Shown: piece by piece, positions 27,138 through 37,182 of the stretch
Numbering within the stretch: position 1 is the stretch's first letter
How the letters are laid out: each line of letters opens with the position of its first letter
Assembly: GCA_965228415.1 (NCBI GenBank)
Contig: OZ245814.1
Coordinates: forward strand, 3,410,001-3,474,000
Reading direction: 5' to 3'
Origin: Agaribacillus sp965228415
Lineage (GTDB): Bacteria; Bacteroidota; Bacteroidia; Cytophagales; Cyclobacteriaceae
Length of the DNA stretch: 64,000 nt
Notes under the pieces: generated by a model
Told to the model about the DNA's origin: nothing
Databases searched by the model: none
What the model saw: only the letters and a program-made list of their open reading frames with translations
Program-made: the position numbers and the translations under genes

Positions 27138-27848
27138 ATGAAAAAAGTTTTTACAATTCTCTTAAGTCTCGGATTATTATCTGCTCAAGGACAAGATTTG
27201 AACCAGTTTTACAGGCAGGTTGATTCATTTTTAGGGAAATACACCAAGGATGGAAGCGTAAGCTACGACAAGATTAATAAATCCCTCAAGGACGTAGAGC
27301 CTATTTATAAACAAATCGGGGATATGGATTTAAGCAGTGCTTCAGACAATGAAAAGATAGCTTTCTATATCAATGCTTACAACATGATTGTTATTTATCA
27401 GGTGGCCAAGTATTATCCTTTAAAGTCCGCTTTGGATCAAAGTGGTTTTTTTGATAAAGTCAAGCACAAGGTGGCTGGAGAGATGATTACTTTAAATGCC
27501 TTGGAAATCATCAAACTGCTACGCAATTATAAAGATCCAAAATTCCATTTCGTTCTGGCGTGTGCGGCCAAGGGCTGTCCCAAGCTTGCCAACTTTGCCT
27601 ATTTCCCGGATAAATTGCAAGAGCAAATAAACGCAAGAACTAAAACTGCCCTAAATGACAGCGGCTTCATCAGGGTAAATAACAATTCAAATAAAGTGAA
27701 TGTATCTATGATTTTTAAATGGTACATGAAAGATTTTACCCAGAATGGTCAATCCGTTATCAGCTTTATTAATACTTATAAAACCAACAAAATTCCCGAT
27801 AACTACCAACTGGATTATTATCCTTATGATTGGTCACTAAATATGTAA
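27138..27848 (+). CDS. DUF547 secreted protein
   Basis: 236 residues with a signal peptide (cleavage near residue 19, SAQGQ). The DUF547 hallmarks are FYINAYNMIVIYQVAKYYP and HFVLACAAKGCPKLANFAY, with the paired cysteines, and the SYDKI stretch near the N-terminus. The family is probably related to transglutaminase-like cysteine enzymes by pattern, but I know of no demonstrated activity for bacterial members. Single gene with its own promoter, convergent with the exchanger gene at 27891. Confidence 0.88.
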   Translation: MKKVFTILLSLGLLSAQGQDLNQFYRQVDSFLGKYTKDGSVSYDKINKSLKDVEPIYKQIGDMDLSSASDNEKIAFYINAYNMIVIYQVAKYYPLKSALDQSGFFDKVKHKVAGEMITLNALEIIKLLRNYKDPKFHFVLACAAKGCPKLANFAYFPDKLQEQINARTKTALNDSGFIRVNNNSNKVNVSMIFKWYMKDFTQNGQSVISFINTYKTNKIPDNYQLDYYPYDWSLNM

Positions 27849-27890
27849 CCTAAAGGTTAGCTTTTCAACATTGTTGGGATACCTTTCCAA

Positions 27891-28847
27891 TTACCCTCTT
27901 TCAATAAGGAAATAAATATAAACAATGTAGATCGAGATGAAAACGTAACCTTCCCATTTGCTGATTTTCGGGGTCTTGCCTATCACAACTGCCAATAAGA
28001 GCAAACTGCTTGCCCCGACGATCATCATAATATCGATATTGCTGATGGTATTAAAAGTAAGCGGCTTCACTACCGCGCTGACACCAAGAATCCATAACAT
28101 GTTAAATATGTTTGAGCCCACCACATTTCCAACAGCTATATCGCTATTTTTCTTAAATGATGCCAGTGCAGAGGTCACCAGCTCGGGCAAAGAGGTGCCA
28201 ATTGATACAACGGTCAGACCAATTAGGGACTCGCTAACATGAAATTGCTCCGCAAAATATATGGCGCCTTCTACCACCCAGTTTCCCCCAAAATACAAGC
28301 CCAGTATACCGATTAACAGGTAGCCTATAGATTTGCCTATGGCAATGGCCTTATATTCTTTCTCAAACCTTTTCTCTTTACTTTCCCTGCTTGAGATAAA
28401 CACATAGCCCAGGAAAAGAAAAAAAAAGAACAGCAGCACCAGCCCATCCACTGAGCTAATTAAAAGTGGCCCTTTTTCTCCGGAAAGCGTGGCATTTGCT
28501 AAAAAACCAACGAGTAAAGTAGCAGTAAGTGAAAAGGGAATCTCTATAAAATATGTATTTCGGGTAATTGCCAAGGGATATATTGCCGCTGAAATCCCCA
28601 ATATCAGCAGAATATTAGCAATGTTGCTACCCATAACATTACCAATGGCAATATCTGAACTTCCGTTAATGCTGGATAGCACATTCACCAAAAGCTCGGG
28701 CATGGAAGTGCCAAAAGAAACAATCGTCAATCCAATGACCAGATCAGACATCCCAAACTTTTTGCCCAAAGAGGTCGAACCCCGAACTAAGAAGTCGGCA
28801 CCTTTAATTAATACAACGAACCCAAATAAAAACTGGAAGACCTGCAA
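27891..28847 (-). CDS. Calcium/sodium antiporter (CaCA family, YrbG-like)
   Basis: 318 residues, about ten membrane helices. The two inverted alpha repeats are clear: GTSMPELLVNVLSS with GNVMGSNIANILLILG, and GTSLPELVTSALAS with GNVVGSNIFNMLWILG; these hold the ion-binding Glu and Asn residues. K+-dependent or Na+-driven calcium exchange at the inner membrane is the family role. The reading frame begins with TTG at 28847; no ATG is available in frame before the first helix, and an out-of-frame ATG is 7 nt upstream. Single gene. Confidence 0.92.
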   Translation of the reverse strand: MQVFQFLFGFVVLIKGADFLVRGSTSLGKKFGMSDLVIGLTIVSFGTSMPELLVNVLSSINGSSDIAIGNVMGSNIANILLILGISAAIYPLAITRNTYFIEIPFSLTATLLVGFLANATLSGEKGPLLISSVDGLVLLFFFFLFLGYVFISSRESKEKRFEKEYKAIAIGKSIGYLLIGILGLYFGGNWVVEGAIYFAEQFHVSESLIGLTVVSIGTSLPELVTSALASFKKNSDIAVGNVVGSNIFNMLWILGVSAVVKPLTFNTISNIDIMMIVGASSLLLLAVVIGKTPKISKWEGYVFISIYIVYIYFLIERG

Positions 28848-29059
28848 TACCCATGTATTTTGTTAACCTGAATATCGTAAGATTTTTCAACAAAGAAAAT
28901 TTAAGCCTCTTCAAATAAAATATCCTTACAATAATCATAACAACCATCAGATGCATTTTTGTCCCGGTGAAACCCCGATTGGCCGGGAGTAAATTATTTC
29001 TTCTCTTGAATCACCTGAAAAGTCTCCAACTGCTTATATTTACTTTAAAAATTTACAAT

Positions 29060-31249
29060 ATGAAACTCGCTACCCTAAAAAAATATTTGCCCGCCGTATT
29101 CCTTTTGCTGGTGACGACCGGGTACGGCCAACAAAAAATCACTATTGAAGACTTTACAGAAAAAGGGACTTTCAGACAAAGATCAATTGGTGGCATAAAC
29201 TGGATGAATGACGGCCAATATTATACCTCGCTTATAGACAATCGCATCTTGAAATTCAATATTATCACAGGCGAAACCGAGGGTGTTATCTTTGACGGAG
29301 CCTCATTGGATAATCAAAAAAGAATCAATGGTTATCAATTTAGCGCAGATGAGGGTAAAATACTTATCACGACTGACAGACAAGCTATTTACAGAAGGTC
29401 CTACACAGCCGATTTTTACATTTATGATGTAAGTACCAAAAGCCTGACTTTACTTTCCAAAAATGGGCGTCAGGCCTACGCCACTTTTTCTCCAGACGGG
29501 TCTAAGGTAGCCTTTACCAGAAAGAATAACCTTTACTATGTTAACCTCAGTGATATGAGTGAAGTCCAGGTCACCGATACCGGAGAAGCTCAAAAGATCA
29601 TCAACGGAAGCAGCGATTGGGTTTACGAGGAGGAACTGAGTTTAACCAAGGCATTTTCCTGGTCCCCGGCTGGGGGAAAACTGGCATTTTATACTTTTGA
29701 CGAAAGTCATGTAAAGGAATATAATATGCAAAAATGGAAGGATGGCGCCCTTTACCCGGAAGATTATCGTTACAAATACCCCAAAGCGGGAGAACGTAAT
29801 GCCATCGTAACCATCCATATATTTGATCTCACCACCCAAAAAATCGTCGATGCCGATATAGGAGAGGAATGGGACATTTACATTCCCAGAATCAAATGGA
29901 CAAAAACCAAAGACCTGCTATCGGTTATCAGGCTAAACCGCCTGCAAAACAAATTTGATATTTTACATGTAAACGGTTCGACTGGAGAATCTTCTTTGGC
30001 GTTTACGCAGTCATACTCCACTTACGTGGATATTGATGAAGCTGATGATCTGACCTATCTCAATGATGGGAAACATTTTATTATTTCAGGGGAAAAATCG
30101 GGTTTTAAACATCTTTACCTTTATACGATGGAAGGTAAACTGGTGCGGCAACTTACGAGTGGAAACTGGGAGGTAAAGACATTTATCGGCATTGATGAAA
30201 GTCAACGTTCAAAACCCATTTATTATCTGTCCGCCGAAACGTCGCCGCTGGAGCGGCAACTTTACAAAATAGATTTAAAAGGCAGTAAAAAAACTAAACT
30301 TTCGGATCAACCAGGTATTAACAGCGTCAATATGAGTACTGATTTTAGTTATTACATAAACTATCACCACAACGCCAATACGCCGGTAAACGTCAAATTG
30401 TTCCGCACCAGAAATAACAAAATGATCAGGGTGCTGGAGTCCAATGAAAAACTAAAGGAAACCATTGCCTCATTAAACCTCAGTAAAAAGGACTATTTTT
30501 CATTCAAAACCAATGATGAGACCACACTGGAAGGTTATCTGCTGAAACCAAATGATTTTCAGGAAGAAAAGCAATATCCTGTTTTAATCTATCAATATAG
30601 TGGCCCTGGATCACAAAATGTAACAAACGGTTGGGCTGGAGCCCACTTTTACTGGCATCAGATGTTGACACAGCTCGGATATATCGTTGCGGTAATCGAC
30701 TCCAGAGGTACGGGCTCGCGCGGCGTGGACTTCCAAAAAATCACCTACAAGCAGTTGGGCAAATATGAAACCGAAGACTATATTGAAGCCGCCAAATACC
30801 TTGGCAACCTGCAATTTATTGATGCCGAAAGAATCGGAATCTGGGGTTGGAGTTACGGAGGCTATATCTCCTCCCTGGTATTGTTTAAAGGTGCCCCTTA
30901 TTTCAAGACCGCCATCGCGGTATCTCCGGTAACCACCTGGAGATATTATGACACTATTTATACAGAAAGATATTTACAAAAACCGCAGGATAATCCTGCC
31001 GGGTATGACGACAATTCTCCCATTACACACGCAGCAAAACTGGAAGGTAACTTTTTATTAATACATGGAACGGGAGATGACAATGTTCATTTTCAAAATG
31101 CGGTTAACTTGCAGAACGCATTGATATCGGCAGGTAAGCAATTTCAATCATTTTACTATCCCGACAGGGCACATGGCATTAGAAAGGGAAAAAATACACG
31201 CACCCACCTGTATCGGATGATGACTGACTATTTACTTAGTAATTTATAA
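29060..31249 (+). CDS. Dipeptidyl peptidase IV, S9 family
   Basis: Secreted serine exopeptidase removing X-Pro/X-Ala dipeptides from peptide N-termini. The ATG at 29060 is chosen since a signal peptide follows at once (KKYLPAVFLLLVTTGYGQ); upstream starts add unrelated residues. 729 residues: eight-bladed propeller (about 60-480), then an alpha/beta-hydrolase domain with Ser598 (GWSYGG), Asp673 (GTGDDN) and His705 (DRAHG). The substrate amino-terminus clamp is seen as YEEE at 189-192, typical of DPP-IV rather than prolyl oligopeptidase. Likely periplasmic, single gene. Confidence 0.95.
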   Translation: MKLATLKKYLPAVFLLLVTTGYGQQKITIEDFTEKGTFRQRSIGGINWMNDGQYYTSLIDNRILKFNIITGETEGVIFDGASLDNQKRINGYQFSADEGKILITTDRQAIYRRSYTADFYIYDVSTKSLTLLSKNGRQAYATFSPDGSKVAFTRKNNLYYVNLSDMSEVQVTDTGEAQKIINGSSDWVYEEELSLTKAFSWSPAGGKLAFYTFDESHVKEYNMQKWKDGALYPEDYRYKYPKAGERNAIVTIHIFDLTTQKIVDADIGEEWDIYIPRIKWTKTKDLLSVIRLNRLQNKFDILHVNGSTGESSLAFTQSYSTYVDIDEADDLTYLNDGKHFIISGEKSGFKHLYLYTMEGKLVRQLTSGNWEVKTFIGIDESQRSKPIYYLSAETSPLERQLYKIDLKGSKKTKLSDQPGINSVNMSTDFSYYINYHHNANTPVNVKLFRTRNNKMIRVLESNEKLKETIASLNLSKKDYFSFKTNDETTLEGYLLKPNDFQEEKQYPVLIYQYSGPGSQNVTNGWAGAHFYWHQMLTQLGYIVAVIDSRGTGSRGVDFQKITYKQLGKYETEDYIEAAKYLGNLQFIDAERIGIWGWSYGGYISSLVLFKGAPYFKTAIAVSPVTTWRYYDTIYTERYLQKPQDNPAGYDDNSPITHAAKLEGNFLLIHGTGDDNVHFQNAVNLQNALISAGKQFQSFYYPDRAHGIRKGKNTRTHLYRMMTDYLLSNL

Positions 31250-31356
31250 TATCACTAATCAGATGCCCGAAGTAATTTAGTGATATACCAGACTTTAACT
31301 AATCCTTAATGAGAGGTTTAAAATATAGCTGTTAGATATTAAAAAGTATTATTGTA

Positions 31357-31551
31357 TCAGGCGCTAATCTTGTTGGCTTGACTGACCGTGTTATTTTTGG
31401 GTTTGAAAATCTCCAAAAAATGGATACAGATTGACGATTGACGATTAACGCCGATCCAATTACATTTAACTATGTCTCCCTTGATTGAATTTACAATCAT
31501 AGTCGGCCCACCTGATTTTAATCTAACAGCATCTCCTATCTTGAAACTCAT
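31357..31551 (-). CDS. YodC/DUF2158 family small protein
   Basis: 64 residues from the ATG at 31551; eight codons further upstream another start exists but the family begins at MSFKIGDAVRLKSGGPTM. This is the YodC-like DUF2158 pattern: GDxVxLKSGGPxM, then VxCxW (IVKCNWIG) and a C-terminal F.P strand. A small SH3-like barrel of unknown function. Isolated gene, flanked by noncoding DNA on both sides. Confidence 0.8.
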   Translation of the reverse strand: MSFKIGDAVRLKSGGPTMIVNSIKGDIVKCNWIGVNRQSSICIHFLEIFKPKNNTVSQANKISA

Positions 31552-31869
31552 CTTATAACTTGTTTTTATTAACAATTGTGACTAACACGACTGATCAAAT
31601 TATTAAAGATTTAACTCTTTTAAGATCAGAATTCGAATATGCAATATTATTTCTATAAATATTAGCCAAAACCGGAGCATTTCCTTCCCAGGTAACATTT
31701 GTATAAAATTGAAAGATTCTTAGAAAACTTGATTGTGACCAAAGACTACTCCAATCCCCATTGGCTATGAATATTACAATTTTCCTACCCCAAATTCAAG
31801 CTTTCGACAGGAATTATTACAAATTCTTTTACGAAATTTTTACCCGTAATTTTGCAGTAAGAAATAATC

Positions 31870-32526
31870 CTATTTTGACTCCGAATTTTTAAATAAAATC
31901 CGAATTGTGGTGGCAGTATTGGCAATGCTAATCACACAATTACCCTTGAACCAATAACTATCGTCGCCGTTTTCGGAAACAAATTCCGGCGATCCGTACA
32001 GGTCACTTAAATAGGCCCTTGTCAAACGATATGTAATGTCGGCATCTGCCATAACTTCTTCGGAAGTGTCAATGATGTTTTTTAGAATCCCTTTTCCTGG
32101 ATCCAAAGGTCTATTTCCCAGGGGTTTATCGAGAATGGACGATGTTATCAGGCTTAGTGCCATCAATCTGTTGTGCTCAAAAACCGGAGAAAAAATCCAT
32201 TTTATATCCTTCATGGCTCCCTGGTTTTCAAAGATATAATAGTATCGGTAGTGTGTAAAATCCAGTCCGCCAGACATCAGTGAATCCGGGATCAAGGAAC
32301 GAATAATACCGGCCTGATAAAGACTATCCATCTTCTTTTGATATCCCACACGGGAATCTCCGAATTTAATACCCAATAAGGTAGTATCTGTCCGGGGCCC
32401 CAATGCCAGATTTTTATCAATCAGCTTCTGGATTTGCTCAACTTCGTGCGAACGATTACATGCTCCTAAGGCCACAAACGCCATTAAAAAAACCGACCAT
32501 GTATGTTGAACAGAAAATTTCATCAT
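31870..32526 (-). CDS. Lipoprotein, function unknown
   Basis: 218 residues with a lipoprotein signal: hydrophobic VFLMAFVALGAC, lipidated Cys about residue 23, followed by NRSHEVEQ. The mature part has a GIKFGDSRVGYQKKM segment and two later beta stretches, but I recognise no family. A double ATG (MM) leaves the exact start open by one codon. Divergent from the OmpA-family gene at 32667 over an AT-rich 140-bp gap. Confidence 0.7.
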   Translation of the reverse strand: MMKFSVQHTWSVFLMAFVALGACNRSHEVEQIQKLIDKNLALGPRTDTTLLGIKFGDSRVGYQKKMDSLYQAGIIRSLIPDSLMSGGLDFTHYRYYYIFENQGAMKDIKWIFSPVFEHNRLMALSLITSSILDKPLGNRPLDPGKGILKNIIDTSEEVMADADITYRLTRAYLSDLYGSPEFVSENGDDSYWFKGNCVISIANTATTIRILFKNSESK

Positions 32527-32666
32527 TAAATTTGAAAAAAATGTTTACCTAATGCCGGAAACCAGTATATATAGGTAGTAATAATTTAATTATTTATATA
32601 ATATTTATTATATTCTTGATTAATTAAATTTAATAATTAGTAAAAAACACCTTATATAATCTTTTT

Positions 32667-33854
32667 ATGTACAAGCTTAAATGGTTTTTAGGACTCGGAA
32701 TTCTATTTATCATTTTAAATTTTGACATAAACGCCCAAAATTTAGTACGCAATGGCAGCTTTGAAAGTGCCAGCGCCTGCCCGGTCGGGCTGGACGAACT
32801 GACATTTTGCGATTATTGGTTACCATTCGGTACAAATCATCCTTCCCCCGATTATTTTCACTCCTGTTCGAGTCCTCACAGAATGGGAATTCCCAATAAT
32901 GCTTTCGGACATCAATACGCAAAAAGTGGCCAGGCATATGCCGGCCTGATTGCCTATTTAACGGTAGAAGCGGAGGAAGAAGAAAACTGGGAGCTGTCCA
33001 ATAATCATCGCGAGTTTATACAAACTTATTTAACCTACCCGCTGGAAGAAGGAAAGACATATTATGCTGAATTTCATGTAAGTCTGGTGGAAGATTGCGA
33101 TTATGCTATTGCCAATTTAGGGTTGTTACTGACAGTGGAAACCCCTGAACTGACATGGCCAAAAATTCAATTTGAGTATTTCAAACCACAGGTTCGGCGC
33201 GATAGAAATCAGGTGATTGCGGATAACAAAACCTGGACCAAAATCTCGGGAACTTTTAAAGCCAAGGGTGGCGAAAACGTTCTGACCATAGGAAATTTTG
33301 ATAACGATGAACGAACGAAAGTAAAAAAGAATAAGTCAGCCAAATTAAACAATATATTCCGCAAAAAATTCCTACCAAAAATCGCCTATTATTATATAGA
33401 TGAGGTAAAGGTAATCGCAGTAGATAGCCTCAATACTGATGTTCAAACCGAGCCGGCAATTGTACGTAGAAAGCCCCTGAATGATGAATATTTTGGAACC
33501 ATCTCCGTTGGTGACAAAGTCCAGCTAAATAATATCTATTTTGAATTTGACAAAGCGACGCTCCTGGCAGAATCCTTTTTTGAATTAAATAAACTGTTCA
33601 ATCTGCTACAGGAAAATCAGGACATGGAAATTCGTATTGAAGGCCATACGGACATTATTGGATCCGATGAATACAATGAGACACTATCCCGGAAAAGGGC
33701 TGAGGCCGTAGTAGATTACCTCGTAAAAAAAGGCATTGGAAAAACGAGAATTTTCTTCAAAGGCTACGGCCGCGGCGCACCTGTGGCCAGCAACGAATCT
33801 GAAAAAGGACGTTCCCTGAACCGGCGGGTTGAGTTTTTAATCCTGAAAAAGTAG
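32667..33854 (+). CDS. OmpA family protein with an N-terminal lectin-like beta domain
   Basis: 395 residues, signal peptide (cut near NAQ, residue 24). Residues 25-250 form a beta-sandwich-like domain beginning NLVRNGSFESASACP, the usual opening of carbohydrate-binding-module-like domains, with four or more cysteines. The C-terminus (about 285-395) is an OmpA peptidoglycan-binding domain: NIYFEFDKATLL, EGHTDIIGSDEYNETLSRKR, LNRRVEF. So it would tether a surface- or periplasm-facing ligand-binding domain to peptidoglycan. Third OmpA-domain protein of the window but lacking TPR and PD40 parts. Confidence 0.85.
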   Translation: MYKLKWFLGLGILFIILNFDINAQNLVRNGSFESASACPVGLDELTFCDYWLPFGTNHPSPDYFHSCSSPHRMGIPNNAFGHQYAKSGQAYAGLIAYLTVEAEEEENWELSNNHREFIQTYLTYPLEEGKTYYAEFHVSLVEDCDYAIANLGLLLTVETPELTWPKIQFEYFKPQVRRDRNQVIADNKTWTKISGTFKAKGGENVLTIGNFDNDERTKVKKNKSAKLNNIFRKKFLPKIAYYYIDEVKVIAVDSLNTDVQTEPAIVRRKPLNDEYFGTISVGDKVQLNNIYFEFDKATLLAESFFELNKLFNLLQENQDMEIRIEGHTDIIGSDEYNETLSRKRAEAVVDYLVKKGIGKTRIFFKGYGRGAPVASNESEKGRSLNRRVEFLILKK

Positions 33855-33871
33855 CGGTATTTAACCTGTTA

Positions 33872-33902
33872 TTGAATATTTACGTTCATACTGAATATTC
33901 AA
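33872..33902. repeat. AT-rich inverted repeat upstream of the NTF2-like gene
   Basis: TTGAATATT (33872-33880) and AATATTCAA (33894-33902), perfect 9-bp arms, 13-nt spacer, 28 bp before the ATG at 33931. Could be an operator; AT-rich and partly self-palindromic, so chance is possible. Confidence 0.35.
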
Positions 33903-33930
33903 GCTAAACATTAACTCAACCCCTAATCCA

Positions 33931-34386
33931 ATGAAAACCAAGCACGTTCTTATTGTTATCAGCTTTATGCTGATCCCACTCTTTGCCTTTAAACATTACC
34001 ACAATGCTGCCTTAGCAGAAAAGGAAGTGAAAGATCTCATTGAAAAAGCCTATATCAACGGGGCATTTAATGCGTTGAATCCCGATGCCATGGCCGCCGG
34101 TTTTCACCCTGATTTTGCCATATTTTCCGCGAAAGGAGAATCCATAGAAAAATACCCTATAAAAAGTTGGGTAGAGAGTGTCAGAAAACGGAAGGCTGAC
34201 GATGGTTTTGATCCGGCTAAAAACAAGTGGGAACACAATTTTGCGGCAATAGATGTAACCGGTGGTTCGGCCTCAGCCAAAATAGAACTTTCCAGGAACG
34301 GGAAAAAAGTTTACACGGATTATCTTTCCTTATTGAAGTTTGATAGTGGCTGGAAAATAGTGGCCAAGGTTTATCACCAACACTAA
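33931..34386 (+). CDS. NTF2-like (lumazine-binding-type) exported protein
   Basis: 151 residues: short signal or anchor (HVLIVISFMLIPLFAF, 5-20) and an NTF2/SnoaL-like cone fold (AEKEVKDLIEKAYINGAFNA at the N-terminal helix, ending DYLSLLKFDSGWKIVAKVYH). Pattern is that of the putative lumazine-binding family, widespread in Bacteroidota as small exported ligand-binding proteins. No catalytic residues can be assigned. Ends 11 bp before a strong bidirectional terminator shared with the proline dehydrogenase gene. Confidence 0.8.
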   Translation: MKTKHVLIVISFMLIPLFAFKHYHNAALAEKEVKDLIEKAYINGAFNALNPDAMAAGFHPDFAIFSAKGESIEKYPIKSWVESVRKRKADDGFDPAKNKWEHNFAAIDVTGGSASAKIELSRNGKKVYTDYLSLLKFDSGWKIVAKVYHQH

Positions 34387-34397
34387 GAAGAAAGACA

Positions 34398-34433
34398 AAA
34401 AATGTGAAGTCGCCAAAATGGCTTCACATTTTT
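34398..34433. terminator. Shared bidirectional terminator
   Basis: Perfect 12-bp stem AAAAATGTGAAG / CTTCACATTTTT with a 12-nt loop whose ends CC/GG extend it. T runs occur on both strands, serving the convergent NTF2-like and proline dehydrogenase genes. Confidence 0.88.
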
Positions 34434-34442
34434 ATTTTTATG

Positions 34443-35645
34443 CTAAGCAGGTTGCTTTGCCTGTGATATTCCGAGTCGTCGTTTTATTTCCCTTTTTATA
34501 TAGGCAAACTCCCTGCTACTTTGACCGGCCACCGATGAGTTTTCCTGGGATCTTCGGAACAGATAAGGAAGTACCGCCTGTACCGGGCCGTATGGAACAT
34601 ACTTCACCACATTGTATCCGGACTTGGATAAGTTAAATGAAATATTGTCACTCATACCGTATAACTGGGCGAAAAATATAATCTGGTCTGCCGGATCAAT
34701 TTTTTTTTCCTCCATCAACTGAGTCAGGTACAGGTTGCTATATTCATTATGTGTTCCTGAACACAAGCCTATGGCGTCATAATTGTCCACACAAAACTTC
34801 AGCGCCAGGTTAAAATCCCGATCAGAAGATGCCTTATCCGGTTGTATCGGACTTACGTACCCCATCTCCGCCGCCCGATCTCTTTCCTTTTCCATGTAGG
34901 CTCCCCGCACTAACTTTGCGCCTAAAAGTGAACCCTGGTCCGCCACCATCGAAAATGCGGATTTTAAGTTATCCAACATGTCGGTTCGATACATTTGAAA
35001 GGTATTATACACGACCACCTTTTCGCGATTAAACTTAACCATCATCTCATATGCCAGTTTATCAATCGTGTTCTGCATCCAGGATTCTTCCCCGTCAATT
35101 AATATTCTGGTGTTGCACCGGTGGGCTTCATGACAAATATTTTCGACACGTGTTTTTGCCATCTGAAAAGATTGGCACTCCTGTTCGGTCAATTTGGCAC
35201 CGCTTTGAATCTTTGTGAGCAAATCGGCTGAGGCAATGCCGGTAGGCTTAAAAACACAAAAAGGGATATCATCTGAGTCCCTGGATTTTTTGATCGTCCG
35301 GATTATCTCTTTGGCGGTTTTGTCAAAGCCCTGCTCGGTCTTTTCCCCTTCCACGGAATAATCCAGAATAGCTCCAATATTAAACTTAGCCAGCTCCCGG
35401 ATGGTTTTCTCGCTTTCGAGAATGGTTTCTCCTCCACAAAAGTGCTCAAAGACGGTATATTTAATAAGCGGCTTGACAGGGAAATTGATTTTGAAAAAAA
35501 AACTAATCAAATTATTAGCTATTTTTACCAACTTATTGAAGTGCATGCCGCCAAATAGCAGATACATCTTAAAAAGGCGGTAATTTGATTTGGAAGAAAA
35601 TGCCACGGAGGTATCTTCAAATGAAACAGGTTTAGTTGCTTTCAT
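34443..35645 (-). CDS. Proline dehydrogenase (PRODH)
   Basis: 400-residue FAD enzyme oxidising proline to pyrroline-5-carboxylate, passing electrons to quinones. The beta/alpha barrel carries ILDYSVEGEKTEQGF, ILIDGEESWMQ, LVRGAYMEKERDRA and GTHNEY, the last two being the substrate and FAD contact regions. Monofunctional form: no P5C dehydrogenase domain as in PutA. Divergent from aroB by 57 bp; on its strand a -7 element TATATTTG (plus 35665-35672) is present. P5C dehydrogenase is not in the window. Confidence 0.93.
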   Translation of the reverse strand: MKATKPVSFEDTSVAFSSKSNYRLFKMYLLFGGMHFNKLVKIANNLISFFFKINFPVKPLIKYTVFEHFCGGETILESEKTIRELAKFNIGAILDYSVEGEKTEQGFDKTAKEIIRTIKKSRDSDDIPFCVFKPTGIASADLLTKIQSGAKLTEQECQSFQMAKTRVENICHEAHRCNTRILIDGEESWMQNTIDKLAYEMMVKFNREKVVVYNTFQMYRTDMLDNLKSAFSMVADQGSLLGAKLVRGAYMEKERDRAAEMGYVSPIQPDKASSDRDFNLALKFCVDNYDAIGLCSGTHNEYSNLYLTQLMEEKKIDPADQIIFFAQLYGMSDNISFNLSKSGYNVVKYVPYGPVQAVLPYLFRRSQENSSVAGQSSREFAYIKREIKRRLGISQAKQPA

Positions 35646-35702
35646 ATGTTGTATTTATCCGTTGCAAATATAAAAAAACCAATTTATTGAAAAAGGAAAT
35701 TT

Positions 35703-36761
35703 ATGACACCTGGTGAGGTAGTAATTACAAGGAATTTAAGAGAATCGTTAAACGCGTATTTTGATGATAAAAACTATTCCTATGTTGGCGTTTTAGTGGA
35801 TGAAAATACCAGGGCTCATTGTTATGACCTGGTTAAAGATGCACTGCCACCACATATCATTTTGGAAATTGAAAGTGGAGAGGACAAGAAAACATTAGAC
35901 ACTTGTGCGAATATCTGGCATCAGCTTACCGAAGCCAGATTTGATAGAAAGTCATTGCTTATTAATCTGGGCGGTGGTGTAATCGGAGACATGGGAGGGT
36001 TTTGCGCGGCAACTTACAAAAGGGGCATTGAGTTTATCAATCTCCCCACTACCCTACTGGCCCAGGTTGACGCAAGTATTGGAGGTAAGCTGGGCATAGA
36101 TTACCAGGGATTCAAAAATCATATCGGATTGTTTCAGTCACCCCAAAAAGTAATCATCTATGGTCATTTTCTCAATACCTTGCCATATAAAGAGTTAAGA
36201 TCCGGCTTCGCGGAAGTGATAAAACACAACCTGATCAGGGATAAGGCAGGGTGGACTAATTTAATTAAAACGCCATTGAAAGAGCAATCGTGGTATGATA
36301 TAATCGCTCATTCCACCCGCGTCAAACAAGAAATTGTTGCGGAAGACCCCTTGGAAAAGGGCTTGAGAAAAATACTTAACTTCGGCCACACTATTGGTCA
36401 TGCCGTGGAAAGCTTCTACCTCAACAAACCCGGGAAACATTTATTGCATGGTGAGGCTATTGCCGTTGGGATGATAGCAGAAGCCCAACTTTCAAAATGG
36501 AAGAGCGGGATGCCGGAAAAGGAATGTACCCAAATCACTAATTACCTGGTTGATTTATATGAACCGGCTTCGATTGATATCAATGACATCGCGGAGATAA
36601 GCCGTTTGGCCTTACAGGACAAAAAAAACCAGGGATTAAATATAAAATGTTCTTTACTGGAAGAAATCGGAAAGGCCAACTATGATATTCCGTTAGAGCA
36701 AAAGGAGATTCACGATGCTTTGGTGCAATACAACCAACTATTGCCAAAACATCATCAATAG
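35703..36761 (+). CDS. aroB: 3-dehydroquinate synthase
   Basis: Second step of the shikimate pathway: NAD- and metal-dependent conversion of DAHP to 3-dehydroquinate. 352 residues. NAD-binding GGGVIGDMGGF and PTTLLAQVDASIGGK, and the metal site NFGHTIGHAVES with later HGEAIAVGM, are all present. RBS AAAAAGG lies 7 nt before the ATG. aroA follows about 420 bp downstream on the same strand after the small minus-strand YtxH gene, so they are near neighbours but not one operon. Confidence 0.95.
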   Translation: MTPGEVVITRNLRESLNAYFDDKNYSYVGVLVDENTRAHCYDLVKDALPPHIILEIESGEDKKTLDTCANIWHQLTEARFDRKSLLINLGGGVIGDMGGFCAATYKRGIEFINLPTTLLAQVDASIGGKLGIDYQGFKNHIGLFQSPQKVIIYGHFLNTLPYKELRSGFAEVIKHNLIRDKAGWTNLIKTPLKEQSWYDIIAHSTRVKQEIVAEDPLEKGLRKILNFGHTIGHAVESFYLNKPGKHLLHGEAIAVGMIAEAQLSKWKSGMPEKECTQITNYLVDLYEPASIDINDIAEISRLALQDKKNQGLNIKCSLLEEIGKANYDIPLEQKEIHDALVQYNQLLPKHHQ

Positions 36762-36878
36762 CTGAACCTGCAATAACTAATATGACTATTAATCATCCAG
36801 AGCTCTACGCCGGTAATAAAAAAAAATTGACATCGAAAGGATTAAAGATCATCGGGCAGCGCTTACCTTAAATTTGTC

Positions 36879-37076
36879 TTAATAAAAAGTAAACCCCTTA
36901 GATTTTGACATGGAGACTTTCACCTCATCTTCCAGATTTTTTCTTAAATCACGTGCCTTTTTCGTCAACGACTGCCTCGTTTTTTTTCCACTTTCCGGAG
37001 CAAATAGCATCCCTGCTAAAGCTCCGGCGGCAGCCCCTCCGAGAAATGTCAGTAAAATTTTACCTGAGCTTTTCAT
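36879..37076 (-). CDS. YtxH-like small membrane protein
   Basis: 65 residues: one glycine/alanine-rich helix (ILLTFLGGAAAGALAGMLFAP, 7-27, given here in its core part) followed by the YtxH signature FAPESGKKTR and a basic amphipathic tail (KKARDLRKNLEDEVK). Typical general-stress-associated membrane protein of unknown role. Sits between aroB and aroA on the other strand. Confidence 0.8.
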   Translation of the reverse strand: MKSSGKILLTFLGGAAAGALAGMLFAPESGKKTRQSLTKKARDLRKNLEDEVKVSMSKSKGFTFY

Positions 37077-37182
37077 ACTTTTATTATTTAAAAATTTAAC
37101 ACCAAAACTGTTATTTCCGGTGTTATAGAAAATCTTTGTATTATTAAACTTAATCTTTGTATAATATTAATTAATTAGACGT

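Noticed and set aside
31767..31890. Short plus-strand ORF before the lipoprotein gene
   Set aside because: About 40 codons, antisense to the end of the lipoprotein gene, AT-driven composition, no supporting signal.
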